Below are positions 22,816-30,932 of a DNA stretch of 45,087 nucleotides, piece after piece; positions within the stretch are counted from its first letter, which is position 1, and each line of letters opens with the position of its first letter. Location: the NCBI GenBank assembly GCA_030524485.1, contig JAUNGR010000005.1, positions 1 through 45,087 on the forward strand, read 5' to 3'. Below the pieces are notes generated by a model. The model worked only from the letters and a program-made list of their open reading frames with translations, was not told the DNA's origin and searched no databases. Source of the stretch: a bacterium. Lineage in GTDB: Bacteria > Bacillota > Clostridia > Lachnospirales > Lachnospiraceae. The translations under genes and the position numbers were made by a program.

Positions 22816-23699
22816 TTTGTCTCTCCCTCGTCGTCAAATACTAAGATTTCTGTGTTGGAGTGGGAGGGAACTCTCTTTTCCTTCGGCGGAAGTTTTCGAT
22901 AATCTCCATATACCATCTCCAACACCTGCTCCCAGCCCACCGGAACCATGAGCTTGGTATCCTCAAAATCCATATCTGTCACATGCACACACCAGTCTTT
23001 CTCCAGCGTCACATACAGATAATCCGGCTGGTAATTGCTATAATAATATTGCGTGGCCTTGTGTCTCCGACAGCAGAGAGAGAGCCGCCTCTGCAGGCGG
23101 AAAATCCAGCGTAAAGGCAGGCACTTGCCTATGGTCGCCAGCGTGCCCACAAAGATTTTATCTTTCCCTTTATACTTTTGATAATTCAGCTGGTAACGAT
23201 GCCCCATCGCAAAGCCATAGAGCACCTTCTGCAAAAATTTCACCATTTGAATCTGCGTCTTCTTTGCGGGGAGCTTATCCAAAATAAACAAATCCACCCA
23301 GATATGATTTAGCTTGCCGTCATAGTAACGCATCTCCTCGCTGTCCTTGCGCATTTGGCTGTTTTCATAGATAATTCTCGGGGTAAAATCATAGAAAGCC
23401 TTGCCATCGTGATATTCATCCGGCATAACCAAAGTCATTCCGGCAGGCAGTTCCCGCCTTGCCACTCTCAAAAAGGCCTCAAAATGATTTCTGGTAAAAA
23501 CCACATCCGCATCGTCATCCCAAGGAATGAAGCCCTGATGCCTCGCCGCCCCAATCAGCGTCCCCGCATCCAAGGCATATTGAATCTTATATTTTCTGCA
23601 AATTCGGTCTATCTCTTTGAGAATCTTTAGGCTCGCACGATGCACATGGCTCAAATCATACGTTTTCTCCGTCCCTGTTTCCCTTGTCGCTTCTTGCAT
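22812..23699 (-). CDS. LicD-family phosphotransferase
   Basis: A 295-residue protein with the LicD core at residues 43-67: LDAGTLIGAARHQGFIPWDDDADVVF, read as nucleotidyltransferase-fold DxD metal site. LicD proteins transfer phosphocholine or another phospho-alditol from a CDP donor to cell-surface glycans. No choline kinase or CTP:phosphocholine cytidylyltransferase gene is in the window, so the donor is open. It lies between rfbH and the GtrB-like gene in the polysaccharide operon. GAGAGA lies near the ATG at 23699, with AGGAGG somewhat further upstream. Confidence 0.88.
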   Translation of the reverse strand: MQEATRETGTEKTYDLSHVHRASLKILKEIDRICRKYKIQYALDAGTLIGAARHQGFIPWDDDADVVFTRNHFEAFLRVARRELPAGMTLVMPDEYHDGKAFYDFTPRIIYENSQMRKDSEEMRYYDGKLNHIWVDLFILDKLPAKKTQIQMVKFLQKVLYGFAMGHRYQLNYQKYKGKDKIFVGTLATIGKCLPLRWIFRLQRRLSLCCRRHKATQYYYSNYQPDYLYVTLEKDWCVHVTDMDFEDTKLMVPVGWEQVLEMVYGDYRKLPPKEKRVPSHSNTEILVFDDEGETK

Positions 23700-23747
23700 T
23701 GTCTCTCTCTTGCCTCCTTCGTCCCCGCAAGGCTTCCCTCTGCTCTC

Positions 23748-25088
23748 TTAGGCTTCTTCCACCGCTGCCCGAATTGCAGCTGCCATATCGTCAATCATCT
23801 CATCGTTCATTCCAGGATAAACGCCCACCCAAAAGGTATCCCGCATAATCCGCTCTGTCTGCTCCAGATTTCCCACAACACGGTAGCCGCTCTGGCTTTT
23901 TCTCATCTCATCAAAGCAGGGATGCTTAATCAGGTTTCCGGCAAACAGCATTCTGGTCTGCACCCCCTGCTTCTCCACCGCCTGCACCACCCGATTGCGG
24001 TCCACGCCTTCCTTGCAGGTAATCAAAAAGCCAAACCAGCTCGGATTTGCGTGCTCACAGGCTTCCGGCAAAATCAGCTTGTCGCTCAAATCCGCCAACC
24101 TACTGTACAGTCTCTTAAAATTGTGCCTTCTCCTCTCCACAAAGGAAGGGAACTTCTTTAGCTGTGCACAGCCAATCGCTGCCTGCATATCGGTCGCTTT
24201 CAGATTGTAGCCGAAATGGGAGTAGACATACTTGTGGTCATAGCCCAGTGGAAGCTCCCCATACTGCTTGTCAAAGCGATGGCCGCAGAGATTGTCCATA
24301 CCGGACGGACAGCTACAGTCCCGTCCCCAATCCCGAAACGACCGCATAATCTTATTTAAGAGGGGCTGGTCCGTGTACACGGCTCCTCCCTCTCCCATCG
24401 TCATGTGATGCGGCGGATAGAAGCTGGAAGTGCCAATGTCGCCTATGGTGCCGGTCAGTTTGACCTCACCATTTATCTCATACTCGCTTCCTAATGCATC
24501 GCAATTATCTTCCACCAACCAGAGTCCATGTCTTTCACAGAAGACCTTCACCGCTCCCAAATCAAAGGGATTGCCCAGTGTGTGAGCGATCATGACGGCC
24601 TTCGTCCTCTCGGAGAGTGCCTGCTCCAGCAAAGTGACATCCATGTTATACTGCGGAATGGTCACATCCACAAATACCGGCACGGCTCCATACTGAATCA
24701 TCGGAGTCACCGTGGTCGGAAAGCCTGCCGCTACCGTGATGACCTCATCTCCTCTTCGGATTTGCCTCTCCCCCAAAAGTGGGGAAGTCAGAGTCATAAA
24801 GGCAAGCAGATTTGCGGAGGAACCGGAATTCACTAAGGCACAGTAACGCACGCCCAGATACTTTGCCAACTCCCTCTCAAATTTCTCTGTATAACGTCCG
24901 GAAGTCAGCCAAAATTCAAGGCTGGAATCCACCAGATTCACCATCTCCTCCCTGTCGTACACACGGGAGGCATAGGGAATCCTATCCCCTTTTTGATATG
25001 TTTTTTTTGTGTGAAAGGTATCGCAATACTCTGCTACCTGCTCTAAAATCTTCTCTCTTGCCTGCTGTTCGCTCATTCCTTCAAACAT
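23748..25088 (-). CDS. rfbH: CDP-4-dehydro-6-deoxyglucose 3-dehydratase (E1)
   Basis: A 446-residue aminotransferase-fold dehydratase. The usual PLP lysine region reads SSFYPPHHMTMGEGG, with His227/His228 in place of Lys, the mark of the E1 3-dehydratase. A [2Fe-2S] site is suggested by Cys258-x-Cys260-x7-Cys268 (GRDCSCPSGMDNLC) and Cys196 upstream. It removes the C3 hydroxyl of CDP-4-keto-6-deoxyglucose on the way to 3,6-dideoxyhexoses. It normally needs the E3 reductase (ddhD/rfbI), which is not in the window. AGGAG is seven bases before the ATG at 25088; the longer frame to 25148 runs into the repeat region. It follows rfbF and rfbG in pathway order. Confidence 0.9.
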   Translation of the reverse strand: MFEGMSEQQAREKILEQVAEYCDTFHTKKTYQKGDRIPYASRVYDREEMVNLVDSSLEFWLTSGRYTEKFERELAKYLGVRYCALVNSGSSANLLAFMTLTSPLLGERQIRRGDEVITVAAGFPTTVTPMIQYGAVPVFVDVTIPQYNMDVTLLEQALSERTKAVMIAHTLGNPFDLGAVKVFCERHGLWLVEDNCDALGSEYEINGEVKLTGTIGDIGTSSFYPPHHMTMGEGGAVYTDQPLLNKIMRSFRDWGRDCSCPSGMDNLCGHRFDKQYGELPLGYDHKYVYSHFGYNLKATDMQAAIGCAQLKKFPSFVERRRHNFKRLYSRLADLSDKLILPEACEHANPSWFGFLITCKEGVDRNRVVQAVEKQGVQTRMLFAGNLIKHPCFDEMRKSQSGYRVVGNLEQTERIMRDTFWVGVYPGMNDEMIDDMAAAIRAAVEEA

Positions 25089-25117
25089 GGAGGCTCTCCT
25101 TTCCCTTCTATCGAATT

Positions 25118-25212
25118 TTACTCTGAAAGTCCCGGACGGCGGTTGCACAGACCGTGCGAAGCACGGAGCAATCGACTTTCATACCTAGTGCTGATTCGCC
25201 GCAGGCGAATCA
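25118..25212. repeat. Dispersed structured repeat, copy B, with adjoining palindrome
   Basis: Starts with the same 17 bases as copy A. The outer GAAAGTC/GACTTTC arms (25125-25131, 25174-25180) enclose nested GGTTGC/GCAATC and CCGTGC-GAA-GCACGG stems. A separate 9-base palindrome arm pair follows (25192-25200 with 25204-25212, TGATTCGCC/GGCGAATCA). It lies in the 130-base gap between rfbG and rfbH. Confidence 0.75.
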
Positions 25213-25218
25213 TGTCCG

Positions 25219-26286
25219 TTATTTTTCCTCGAAGAATGCGGCTATCTGCTCTCTCGTCACAGCCTGCATCTCTTCTCCTCTCTCGTAGGCCTTCGCCCAC
25301 TCTACCGTCTTCTGCACGGCCTCCCTTACATGATAACGAGGCTTCCAAGCAAAGGTCTTCTTTAACTTGGAGCAGTCCAACTTCAAAAAGTTGGCCTCAT
25401 GCGGGCCTCCGTCATAATGGTTCTCCCAGTGCAGTCCCTCTCCCCAAAATTCACAGAAGAAATCCGCCAGCCTTCCCGTGGACACACAGTCCTCGTCGTC
25501 CGGTCCCACGTTGTAACTGCCCTCAAAGCTTCGGTCCATGTACTGTTTTGCTGCCACCGTAAGGTACACGGAAAGTGGCTCCAGCACATGCTGGTAGGGG
25601 CGGATGGAGTGGGGATTGCGAAGCACCACTGCCTCCTTTTTCAAAGCGGCACGGATGCAGTCCGGCACGATTCTATCTTTGGCGAAATCGCCGCCGCCAA
25701 TCACATTTCCCGCACGCATCGTGGAGATGGCACAGCTGCCATCGGCAAAAAAGGACTGCTTATAACTGTGCGTCACAAGCTCCGAACAGGACTTGCTGTT
25801 GGAATAGGGGTCATAGCCGTCCAGACGATCCAACTCTCGATAGCCATACTCCCACTCCTTGTTCTCATATACCTTATCGGTGGTGACATTGACGAAGGAT
25901 TTCACGCAGGGATGTCTGCGAACACACTCTAGGATATGCACCGTTCCCATCACATTGGTCTCATAGGTGTACACAGGGTCTTCGTAAGAAGTCCGAACGA
26001 TGGGCTGTGCGGCCAAATGCAACACAAGCTCCGGCTGCACCTCATCAAACACCGCCTCCAATTGAGTGAAATTGCGAATATCTCCCTCTATCGAACGCAT
26101 TCCCTCCTGCACCTTTGCAAGCACAAACAAGCTCGGCTCAACCGGTGGCAGAGCGTAACCGGTGACTTCGGCTCCCCACTGCTTTAGAATCTCACACAGC
26201 CAAGAACCCTTAAAGCCCGTGTGCCCCGTCACCAGCACTCTCTTTCCCTGATAAAACTTGCAAATTTCTTTTGTCTCTGCATCCAT
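25219..26286 (-). CDS. rfbG: CDP-glucose 4,6-dehydratase
   Basis: A 355-residue extended SDR enzyme. The NAD-binding GHTGFKG is at 21-27, LVLHLAAQP follows, and catalytic TTDK is at 135-138 with Tyr161-x3-Lys165 (YSNSK). The WEYGYRE-LDRLDGYDPYSNSKSC region and ISTMRAGNVIGGGDF are typical of CDP-glucose 4,6-dehydratases. It converts CDP-glucose to CDP-4-keto-6-deoxyglucose, the substrate of RfbH. The frame opens much further upstream (26451) inside rfbF; the ATG at 26286 is chosen from family length and a GGGAG upstream. Confidence 0.92.
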   Translation of the reverse strand: MDAETKEICKFYQGKRVLVTGHTGFKGSWLCEILKQWGAEVTGYALPPVEPSLFVLAKVQEGMRSIEGDIRNFTQLEAVFDEVQPELVLHLAAQPIVRTSYEDPVYTYETNVMGTVHILECVRRHPCVKSFVNVTTDKVYENKEWEYGYRELDRLDGYDPYSNSKSCSELVTHSYKQSFFADGSCAISTMRAGNVIGGGDFAKDRIVPDCIRAALKKEAVVLRNPHSIRPYQHVLEPLSVYLTVAAKQYMDRSFEGSYNVGPDDEDCVSTGRLADFFCEFWGEGLHWENHYDGGPHEANFLKLDCSKLKKTFAWKPRYHVREAVQKTVEWAKAYERGEEMQAVTREQIAAFFEEK

Positions 26287-26353
26287 GCCCTCTGTTCTCC
26301 CTGTCCTTTCTGTTTCTTTTCTTGTCCTTCTTCTCTTACCTGCACGGCGAGTC

Positions 26354-27130
26354 TCAATCCCTCCAGCTCTTCCAAGGTGCTTTTCCAGACTGCCACAGCT
26401 CCTCCAACTGCATCTTATCCCTCTGGGTGTCCATGCACTTCCAGAAGCCATTGTGACGGTAAGCCATCAGCTGCCCATCCGCTGCCAGCCTCTCCAAAGG
26501 CTCCTTCTCAAATGCAGTCTTATCTCCCTCGATATAATCAAACACACCGGCGTTCATCATCATGTAGCCGCCGTTAATCAAGCTGCCATCCAAATCGTTC
26601 TTTTCCCGAAAGGAACCGATGCCTCCGTCCTCGGCTACGTCCAACACCCCAAAGCGTTGGCCGACATTTACCGCTGTGATGGTGGCAATCTTTCCATGGC
26701 TCTCATGGAAGCGTCTCAACTCATGGAGATTCACATCCGCCACGCCATCGCCGTAGGTCAGCATAAAAGGCTCCTTCCCAATGTATTTTTGAATTCTCTT
26801 AATGCGGCCTCCCGTCATAGTGTGAAGCCCCGTGTCCACCAAGGTCACCTTCCAAGGCTCCGAATAATTGTTATGCACCTCCATGCGGTTGTTCGCTAAG
26901 TCAAAGGTGACATCGGAGGTATGCAGAAAATAGTCCGCAAAGAACTCCTTCACCATATATTGCTTATAGCCCAAACAAATCACAAAATCGTGCATTCCGT
27001 ACTGAGAATAATGCTTCATGATATGCCACAAAATCGGTCTCTCACCTATCTCTATCATCGGCTTCGGTCTCAAGTGACTCTCCTCACTGATTCTTGTCCC
27101 GAATCCGCCTGCCAATATTACAACCTTCAT
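26354..27130 (-). CDS. rfbF: Glucose-1-phosphate cytidylyltransferase
   Basis: A 258-residue nucleotidyltransferase. The signature LAGGFGTRISEE is at 6-17, RPKPM at 21-25 and the metal-binding YGDGVAD at 126-132. VDTGLHTMTGGRI and NGGYMMMNAGVFDYI are typical of RfbF/AscA. It makes CDP-glucose from CTP and glucose-1-phosphate, the entry to the 3,6-dideoxyhexose route. AGGAGG precedes the ATG at 27130; the frame to 27166 includes the ribosome site itself. It lies 14 bases after the membrane protein gene. Confidence 0.93.
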   Translation of the reverse strand: MKVVILAGGFGTRISEESHLRPKPMIEIGERPILWHIMKHYSQYGMHDFVICLGYKQYMVKEFFADYFLHTSDVTFDLANNRMEVHNNYSEPWKVTLVDTGLHTMTGGRIKRIQKYIGKEPFMLTYGDGVADVNLHELRRFHESHGKIATITAVNVGQRFGVLDVAEDGGIGSFREKNDLDGSLINGGYMMMNAGVFDYIEGDKTAFEKEPLERLAADGQLMAYRHNGFWKCMDTQRDKMQLEELWQSGKAPWKSWRD

Positions 27131-27144
27131 CCCCTTGTTTCCTC

Positions 27145-28533
27145 CTATTCCCGAAATACATTCCAATGGTTCTCTTTTAAGATACCAAGAGCCCTGCGAA
27201 TCTGTTCCGGTCCTTTTTTATACTGAAAAATTGTTTCCAGCTCCTCGTCGCTCCATTCCTCATAGCGAAGAGCCGCCTCTCTCTTCTCGATTAAATTGTT
27301 CTTTCTGTAAGGTGCCTTCTCCCACTCCTTCCATCCGGTGTAGGAGTTGCCTGCCAAAAAGACTGCCGTGATACAGACTGCCACCCCAAAGAGTACTCTT
27401 CTTGGAACCGTTTTTCTCACCCGCTCCTTCAGGCAGGCGAAGGTCAGCAAAATGCCAAATATTCCCACCTGAAACTGCAGGGCGTAGCGGGAACTCATGC
27501 CATAGTCCACATTCATAAAAATCCAGCGGGACAGTAGGATGAGCACATGGTTCATGCCACCCGCTGCCAAAAGCAGCAGAGGCAACAAAGTTCTCTCGTA
27601 CAAGCGATATCTCAAATTCAGCACCAATGCAAAGACATAACAGGCCACCACAAAGACTCCCAACAGCACAATCTGCCCATCTTCTTGGCATATCTGCCGA
27701 ATGCATTCATCCCCCAAAACCGTGGAGGCAAAGGAACTGAAAAAGAATTGTACAAAAAACAGCGGCTGTTCCAAAAGGGTGTCCACAAGGGAGGCATCCA
27801 CCGCTCCGGCATGCTCTTCCACCGTGTGAGCGTTGCTCCACATATAAAGCAGCAGAGGCAACAAGGCACATAGCAAGTAAAGCAACCATTCTCCAAGCTG
27901 CGTTCTGACTGCCCGAAAGGACTTTGCCCGCTGCAGGCGAAGCCCCATCGTCCACAGACAGGCCAAGATAAGAACGGCCGAGTAGACCGCACAGTAAGGT
28001 CCCGCCACCCCCAATGTGATGGCGAAAGGCAACAGACACATCCTGAGTTTGTCATGAGGCCTTGCCTCCTGCCGATACACTCTATCTAGCACCGTGTAGT
28101 GATAATAGAAGCAGGCAAAGGCTGCAAAATGCACCCAACCTGTCCCATTTGTGAGCATCTCCCACTTATTGAGACCAAACAGCAGAAACATCAGGGATAG
28201 ATACCAACCCAAAGAAAACTGCTGCTTTTTGCAGTAGGAAGCCAGAACCCAAGCCGAAGCTCCCAGCCCCAGCACCCCCAATGCCATCTCCACAACCGTA
28301 TTATAGCCAAAGAAGGTGACATTCACAATTCTTTCCACATAATTTAACGGAATGCGTGTCAGCACATCTGCAACAAAAAACTTTTGGGGATTCCAAACAT
28401 CCGGTAAGTAAGCATTAATCAGACGTATGTAATCCGTGTATGCCACATCAATCACCGCACGGTTCAGATAGAGAAAGCAAAATAGAATTCCAATGAGCGG
28501 AACCCAGTCGTAAATCCATCTCTTTATTTTCAT
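27145..28533 (-). CDS. Polytopic membrane protein, possibly a GT-C glycosyltransferase
   Basis: A 462-residue protein with about 10 to 11 hydrophobic segments and a soluble C-terminal tail of about 60 residues. The first external loop, just after the first membrane helix, contains YTDYIRLINAYLPDV. An acidic residue in this loop is common to GT-C enzymes that use polyprenyl-phosphate sugars. I do not recognise the exact family. Size and topology do not fit Wzm (about 260 residues, six helices). It lies between gmhBA and rfbF. A role in side-chain glycosylation or polymerisation is inference. GGGAG lies eight bases before the ATG. Confidence 0.6.
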   Translation of the reverse strand: MKIKRWIYDWVPLIGILFCFLYLNRAVIDVAYTDYIRLINAYLPDVWNPQKFFVADVLTRIPLNYVERIVNVTFFGYNTVVEMALGVLGLGASAWVLASYCKKQQFSLGWYLSLMFLLFGLNKWEMLTNGTGWVHFAAFACFYYHYTVLDRVYRQEARPHDKLRMCLLPFAITLGVAGPYCAVYSAVLILACLWTMGLRLQRAKSFRAVRTQLGEWLLYLLCALLPLLLYMWSNAHTVEEHAGAVDASLVDTLLEQPLFFVQFFFSSFASTVLGDECIRQICQEDGQIVLLGVFVVACYVFALVLNLRYRLYERTLLPLLLLAAGGMNHVLILLSRWIFMNVDYGMSSRYALQFQVGIFGILLTFACLKERVRKTVPRRVLFGVAVCITAVFLAGNSYTGWKEWEKAPYRKNNLIEKREAALRYEEWSDEELETIFQYKKGPEQIRRALGILKENHWNVFRE

Positions 28534-28564
28534 GCCATCGGCTCCCTGTATATTCTACTTCTTC

Positions 28565-29872
28565 TCAATCTTTAAAGAAGTGTTCCTCCAACATCAGGCA
28601 AAGTGCGTGATAGACCGGTAGATGCAGCTCCTGAATCTTAAAGGTCTCCGTCTCCGGAACCACAAGAGCCACGTCACAGCAGCCCCTTAAGGCACCGCCG
28701 TCTCTTCCCAACAAACCTACCACCTTCATCCCCTTTGCCTTCGCCGCGCAGGCTGCATAAAGCACATTTTTGGAATTTCCGGAGGTCGAGATGCCCAAAA
28801 ACACATCGCCAGCCTGCCCCAGACCATAGAGCTGCTGGGCAAAGGAGAGAGTTCCATCCACATCGTTCAAAAAGGCAGTTGTAAGCCCTGCATGTCCAGT
28901 CAAGGAGAGAGAAGGCAAGGCTCCCTGCAACTTTTGAGCCAGCTCTGCCCCTAAATCCGCATCCACCGCACAGAGTTTCTCCTGAAACTCCTGCGGCAGC
29001 GTCCTCTTTTTCACAAAGCCCTTCATCAGCTCGCCCACGATGTGCTCCGCATCTGCACAGCTCCCGCCATTTCCAGCCACCAACAGCTTGTTGCCAGCGG
29101 CATAGCAATCTCGCAGCAACTCGTAAGCTCTCTGTATGTCCTCCTGTATCGCTGCCAATTTGGGATAACGCTCGATCAGTTCTCTCAGATATCTTTGTTC
29201 GTCCATCGTTCTCTCCCTCTTCTCCTTGTCTTGTGCCCTCGGTTTCGTCTCCTCCGTCTCGTCCATAGCGTCCTCCAAAATCTGAGACACCGCCGCTTGC
29301 AAGTCCTTGCAGTAGCAATCGTAGTCCGACTGCCTTCCTTCCTGCAAATCTTTTTTGCGAATCTCCTCCCCGTAACCGGTTCCGACCAAGATGGAACGAA
29401 GACCAAAGCGTCTTCCAGCCTCGGTGTCCGAGAGCTTATCTCCTATCATCCACGAATGCTCCCTATCAATCCTTCCATTCTGCTCTGCCTGCTCCAAAAG
29501 CCCAGTATCTGGTTTGCGGCAGTGGCACTCACAGCGATATTTGCCAATGCCATTGGTGGGGTGATGAGGGCAGTAATAATAAGCATCAATAAAAGCTCCT
29601 TGCTCCTTTAAGACCTCATCCAGATAGCGATGCAGAGCCTTCACATCTTCCTCCGTGTAGTAGCCCCTCGCCACCCCCGCCTGATTGGTCACTACCACCA
29701 CCTCATACCCTGCCTGATTGAGGCGAGCGATGGCGGCGGCCACCCCGTCCAGCAGCTGCAAATCTTCTTTTCGATGCAGATAATGCACCTCTTTGTTTAT
29801 CGTACCGTCTCTATCCAAAAATACGACTTTTCGTCCCTTTTCTTCTCTGTAAAATTCTCTATGAAAGCTCAA
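28565..29872 (-). CDS. Fused heptose-bisphosphate phosphatase / phosphoheptose isomerase
   Basis: A 435-residue fusion. Residues about 13-200 are a GmhB HAD phosphatase: FLDRDGT at 18-24, VTNQAGVARG, zinc ligands in CPHH (101-104) and CECHCRKP (114-121), and MIGDKLSDTEAG. Residues about 223-435 are a GmhA SIS isomerase: GNGGSCADAEHIVGEL and ISTSGNSKNV. Together they cover sedoheptulose-7-phosphate isomerisation and dephosphorylation of heptose-1,7-bisphosphate. The start is TTG at 29872 with AAGGAG seven bases upstream, overlapping hddA by 14 bases. An internal ATG at 29206 has its own strong GAGGGAG site, so a separate GmhA may also be made. Confidence 0.92.
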   Translation of the reverse strand: MSFHREFYREEKGRKVVFLDRDGTINKEVHYLHRKEDLQLLDGVAAAIARLNQAGYEVVVVTNQAGVARGYYTEEDVKALHRYLDEVLKEQGAFIDAYYYCPHHPTNGIGKYRCECHCRKPDTGLLEQAEQNGRIDREHSWMIGDKLSDTEAGRRFGLRSILVGTGYGEEIRKKDLQEGRQSDYDCYCKDLQAAVSQILEDAMDETEETKPRAQDKEKRERTMDEQRYLRELIERYPKLAAIQEDIQRAYELLRDCYAAGNKLLVAGNGGSCADAEHIVGELMKGFVKKRTLPQEFQEKLCAVDADLGAELAQKLQGALPSLSLTGHAGLTTAFLNDVDGTLSFAQQLYGLGQAGDVFLGISTSGNSKNVLYAACAAKAKGMKVVGLLGRDGGALRGCCDVALVVPETETFKIQELHLPVYHALCLMLEEHFFKD

Positions 29873-30932
29873 ATGTATACTCCTTATTTGGCATTTTTAC
29901 GGACACTTGGCGATAATCCCAACGGTTCTCGTCCGAGCACCAACTCTGTGCCCCACGAAGCTCAAAATTCCAGTCTGTGAGCTGACCGCCCACCTTCTCC
30001 AACCTCTCCGCTACCTTATGCTTTACGTTGTAGGGGCAGTACAAAAGCAGAAAGCCTCCTCCACCTGCTCCCAAGAGCTTGCCGCCCAAGGCTCCCGTTT
30101 TTAGGGCTTCCTCGTACAACTCATCCACCTTGGGGTTGGTAATCTTGCTGCTCATACGCTTTTTGCTCTGCCAACCATAGTCCAAAAGCTTTCCGAAGTT
30201 ATGAAGATTGCCCCGCAACAGCTCATCCTTCATCGCATAGGCCAGTGCCTTCACCTCGCACATCGCCTCAAAGGGGTCCTGTTTTTTGTAGTTGCTCACT
30301 TGGTCCTTGATGATGTTTGCCGACACATGAATGTTGCCCGTGTAACAGAGCAGCAGATTGTACTGCAGCTCATGAATGATGTCCTTCTTGATACGCAAAG
30401 GATTCACCACCACGTTGTTGCGTCCGTGGAACTCAATGAAATTAAAGCCACCAAAGGTCGCCGCATACTGGTCTTGGTAGCCGCCTGCAATCCCCAAATC
30501 CTCACGCTCCACACCATAAGCCAAATCCGCCAACGCATAACCGTCCATCTGCACGCCCTTCCACCTGCCCATCGCCGAGAGCAAAGCCACCATCACGGTG
30601 GAGGAAGTGCCAAGACCGGACCCCGGAGGGGCATCGCACTGCAAATACACCTCGCAGCCCTGCCGGATGTCCATCGCTTTTAAGGCTGCCGTCACCAAAT
30701 CCAGCTTTCCGTCGTAAATATAATTTTCTTTCGTGTTGTACTTGACCGTCATATCAAAATCCAAGGAATGTACCACAATCTGGTCATCCTCCCTTGGGAT
30801 AATCGAGCAATATGCATATTTGTTGATGGTGCTGCCGATAATTGCACCGCCCTGCTCCTCACAGAAGGGAGCCACATCCGTTCCGCCCCCGCCAAAGCTC
30901 ACCCGCAGGGGTGCCCGTCCTCGAATTACCAT
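29859..30932 (-). CDS. hddA: D-glycero-D-manno-heptose 7-phosphate kinase
   Basis: A 357-residue GHMP kinase. The N-terminal RAPLRVSFGGGGTDV is the hallmark of HddA-type kinases. The ATP-binding PPGSGLGTSS is at 102-111, and GALGGKLLGAGGGGFLL lies near the C-terminus. It phosphorylates C1 of heptose-7-phosphate to the 1,7-bisphosphate that GmhB then hydrolyses. It overlaps hddC by seven bases and gmhBA by 14. AAAGGA is eight bases before the ATG. The related L-fucokinase group is less likely given the neighbours. Confidence 0.92.
   Translation of the reverse strand: MVIRGRAPLRVSFGGGGTDVAPFCEEQGGAIIGSTINKYAYCSIIPREDDQIVVHSLDFDMTVKYNTKENYIYDGKLDLVTAALKAMDIRQGCEVYLQCDAPPGSGLGTSSTVMVALLSAMGRWKGVQMDGYALADLAYGVEREDLGIAGGYQDQYAATFGGFNFIEFHGRNNVVVNPLRIKKDIIHELQYNLLLCYTGNIHVSANIIKDQVSNYKKQDPFEAMCEVKALAYAMKDELLRGNLHNFGKLLDYGWQSKKRMSSKITNPKVDELYEEALKTGALGGKLLGAGGGGFLLLYCPYNVKHKVAERLEKVGGQLTDWNFELRGAQSWCSDENRWDYRQVSVKMPNKEYTFELS

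Noticed and set aside
27145-28533. The polytopic protein as the missing Wzm permease
   Set aside because: Length of 462 residues and about ten helices with a large tail do not match Wzm, which has six helices and about 260 residues.
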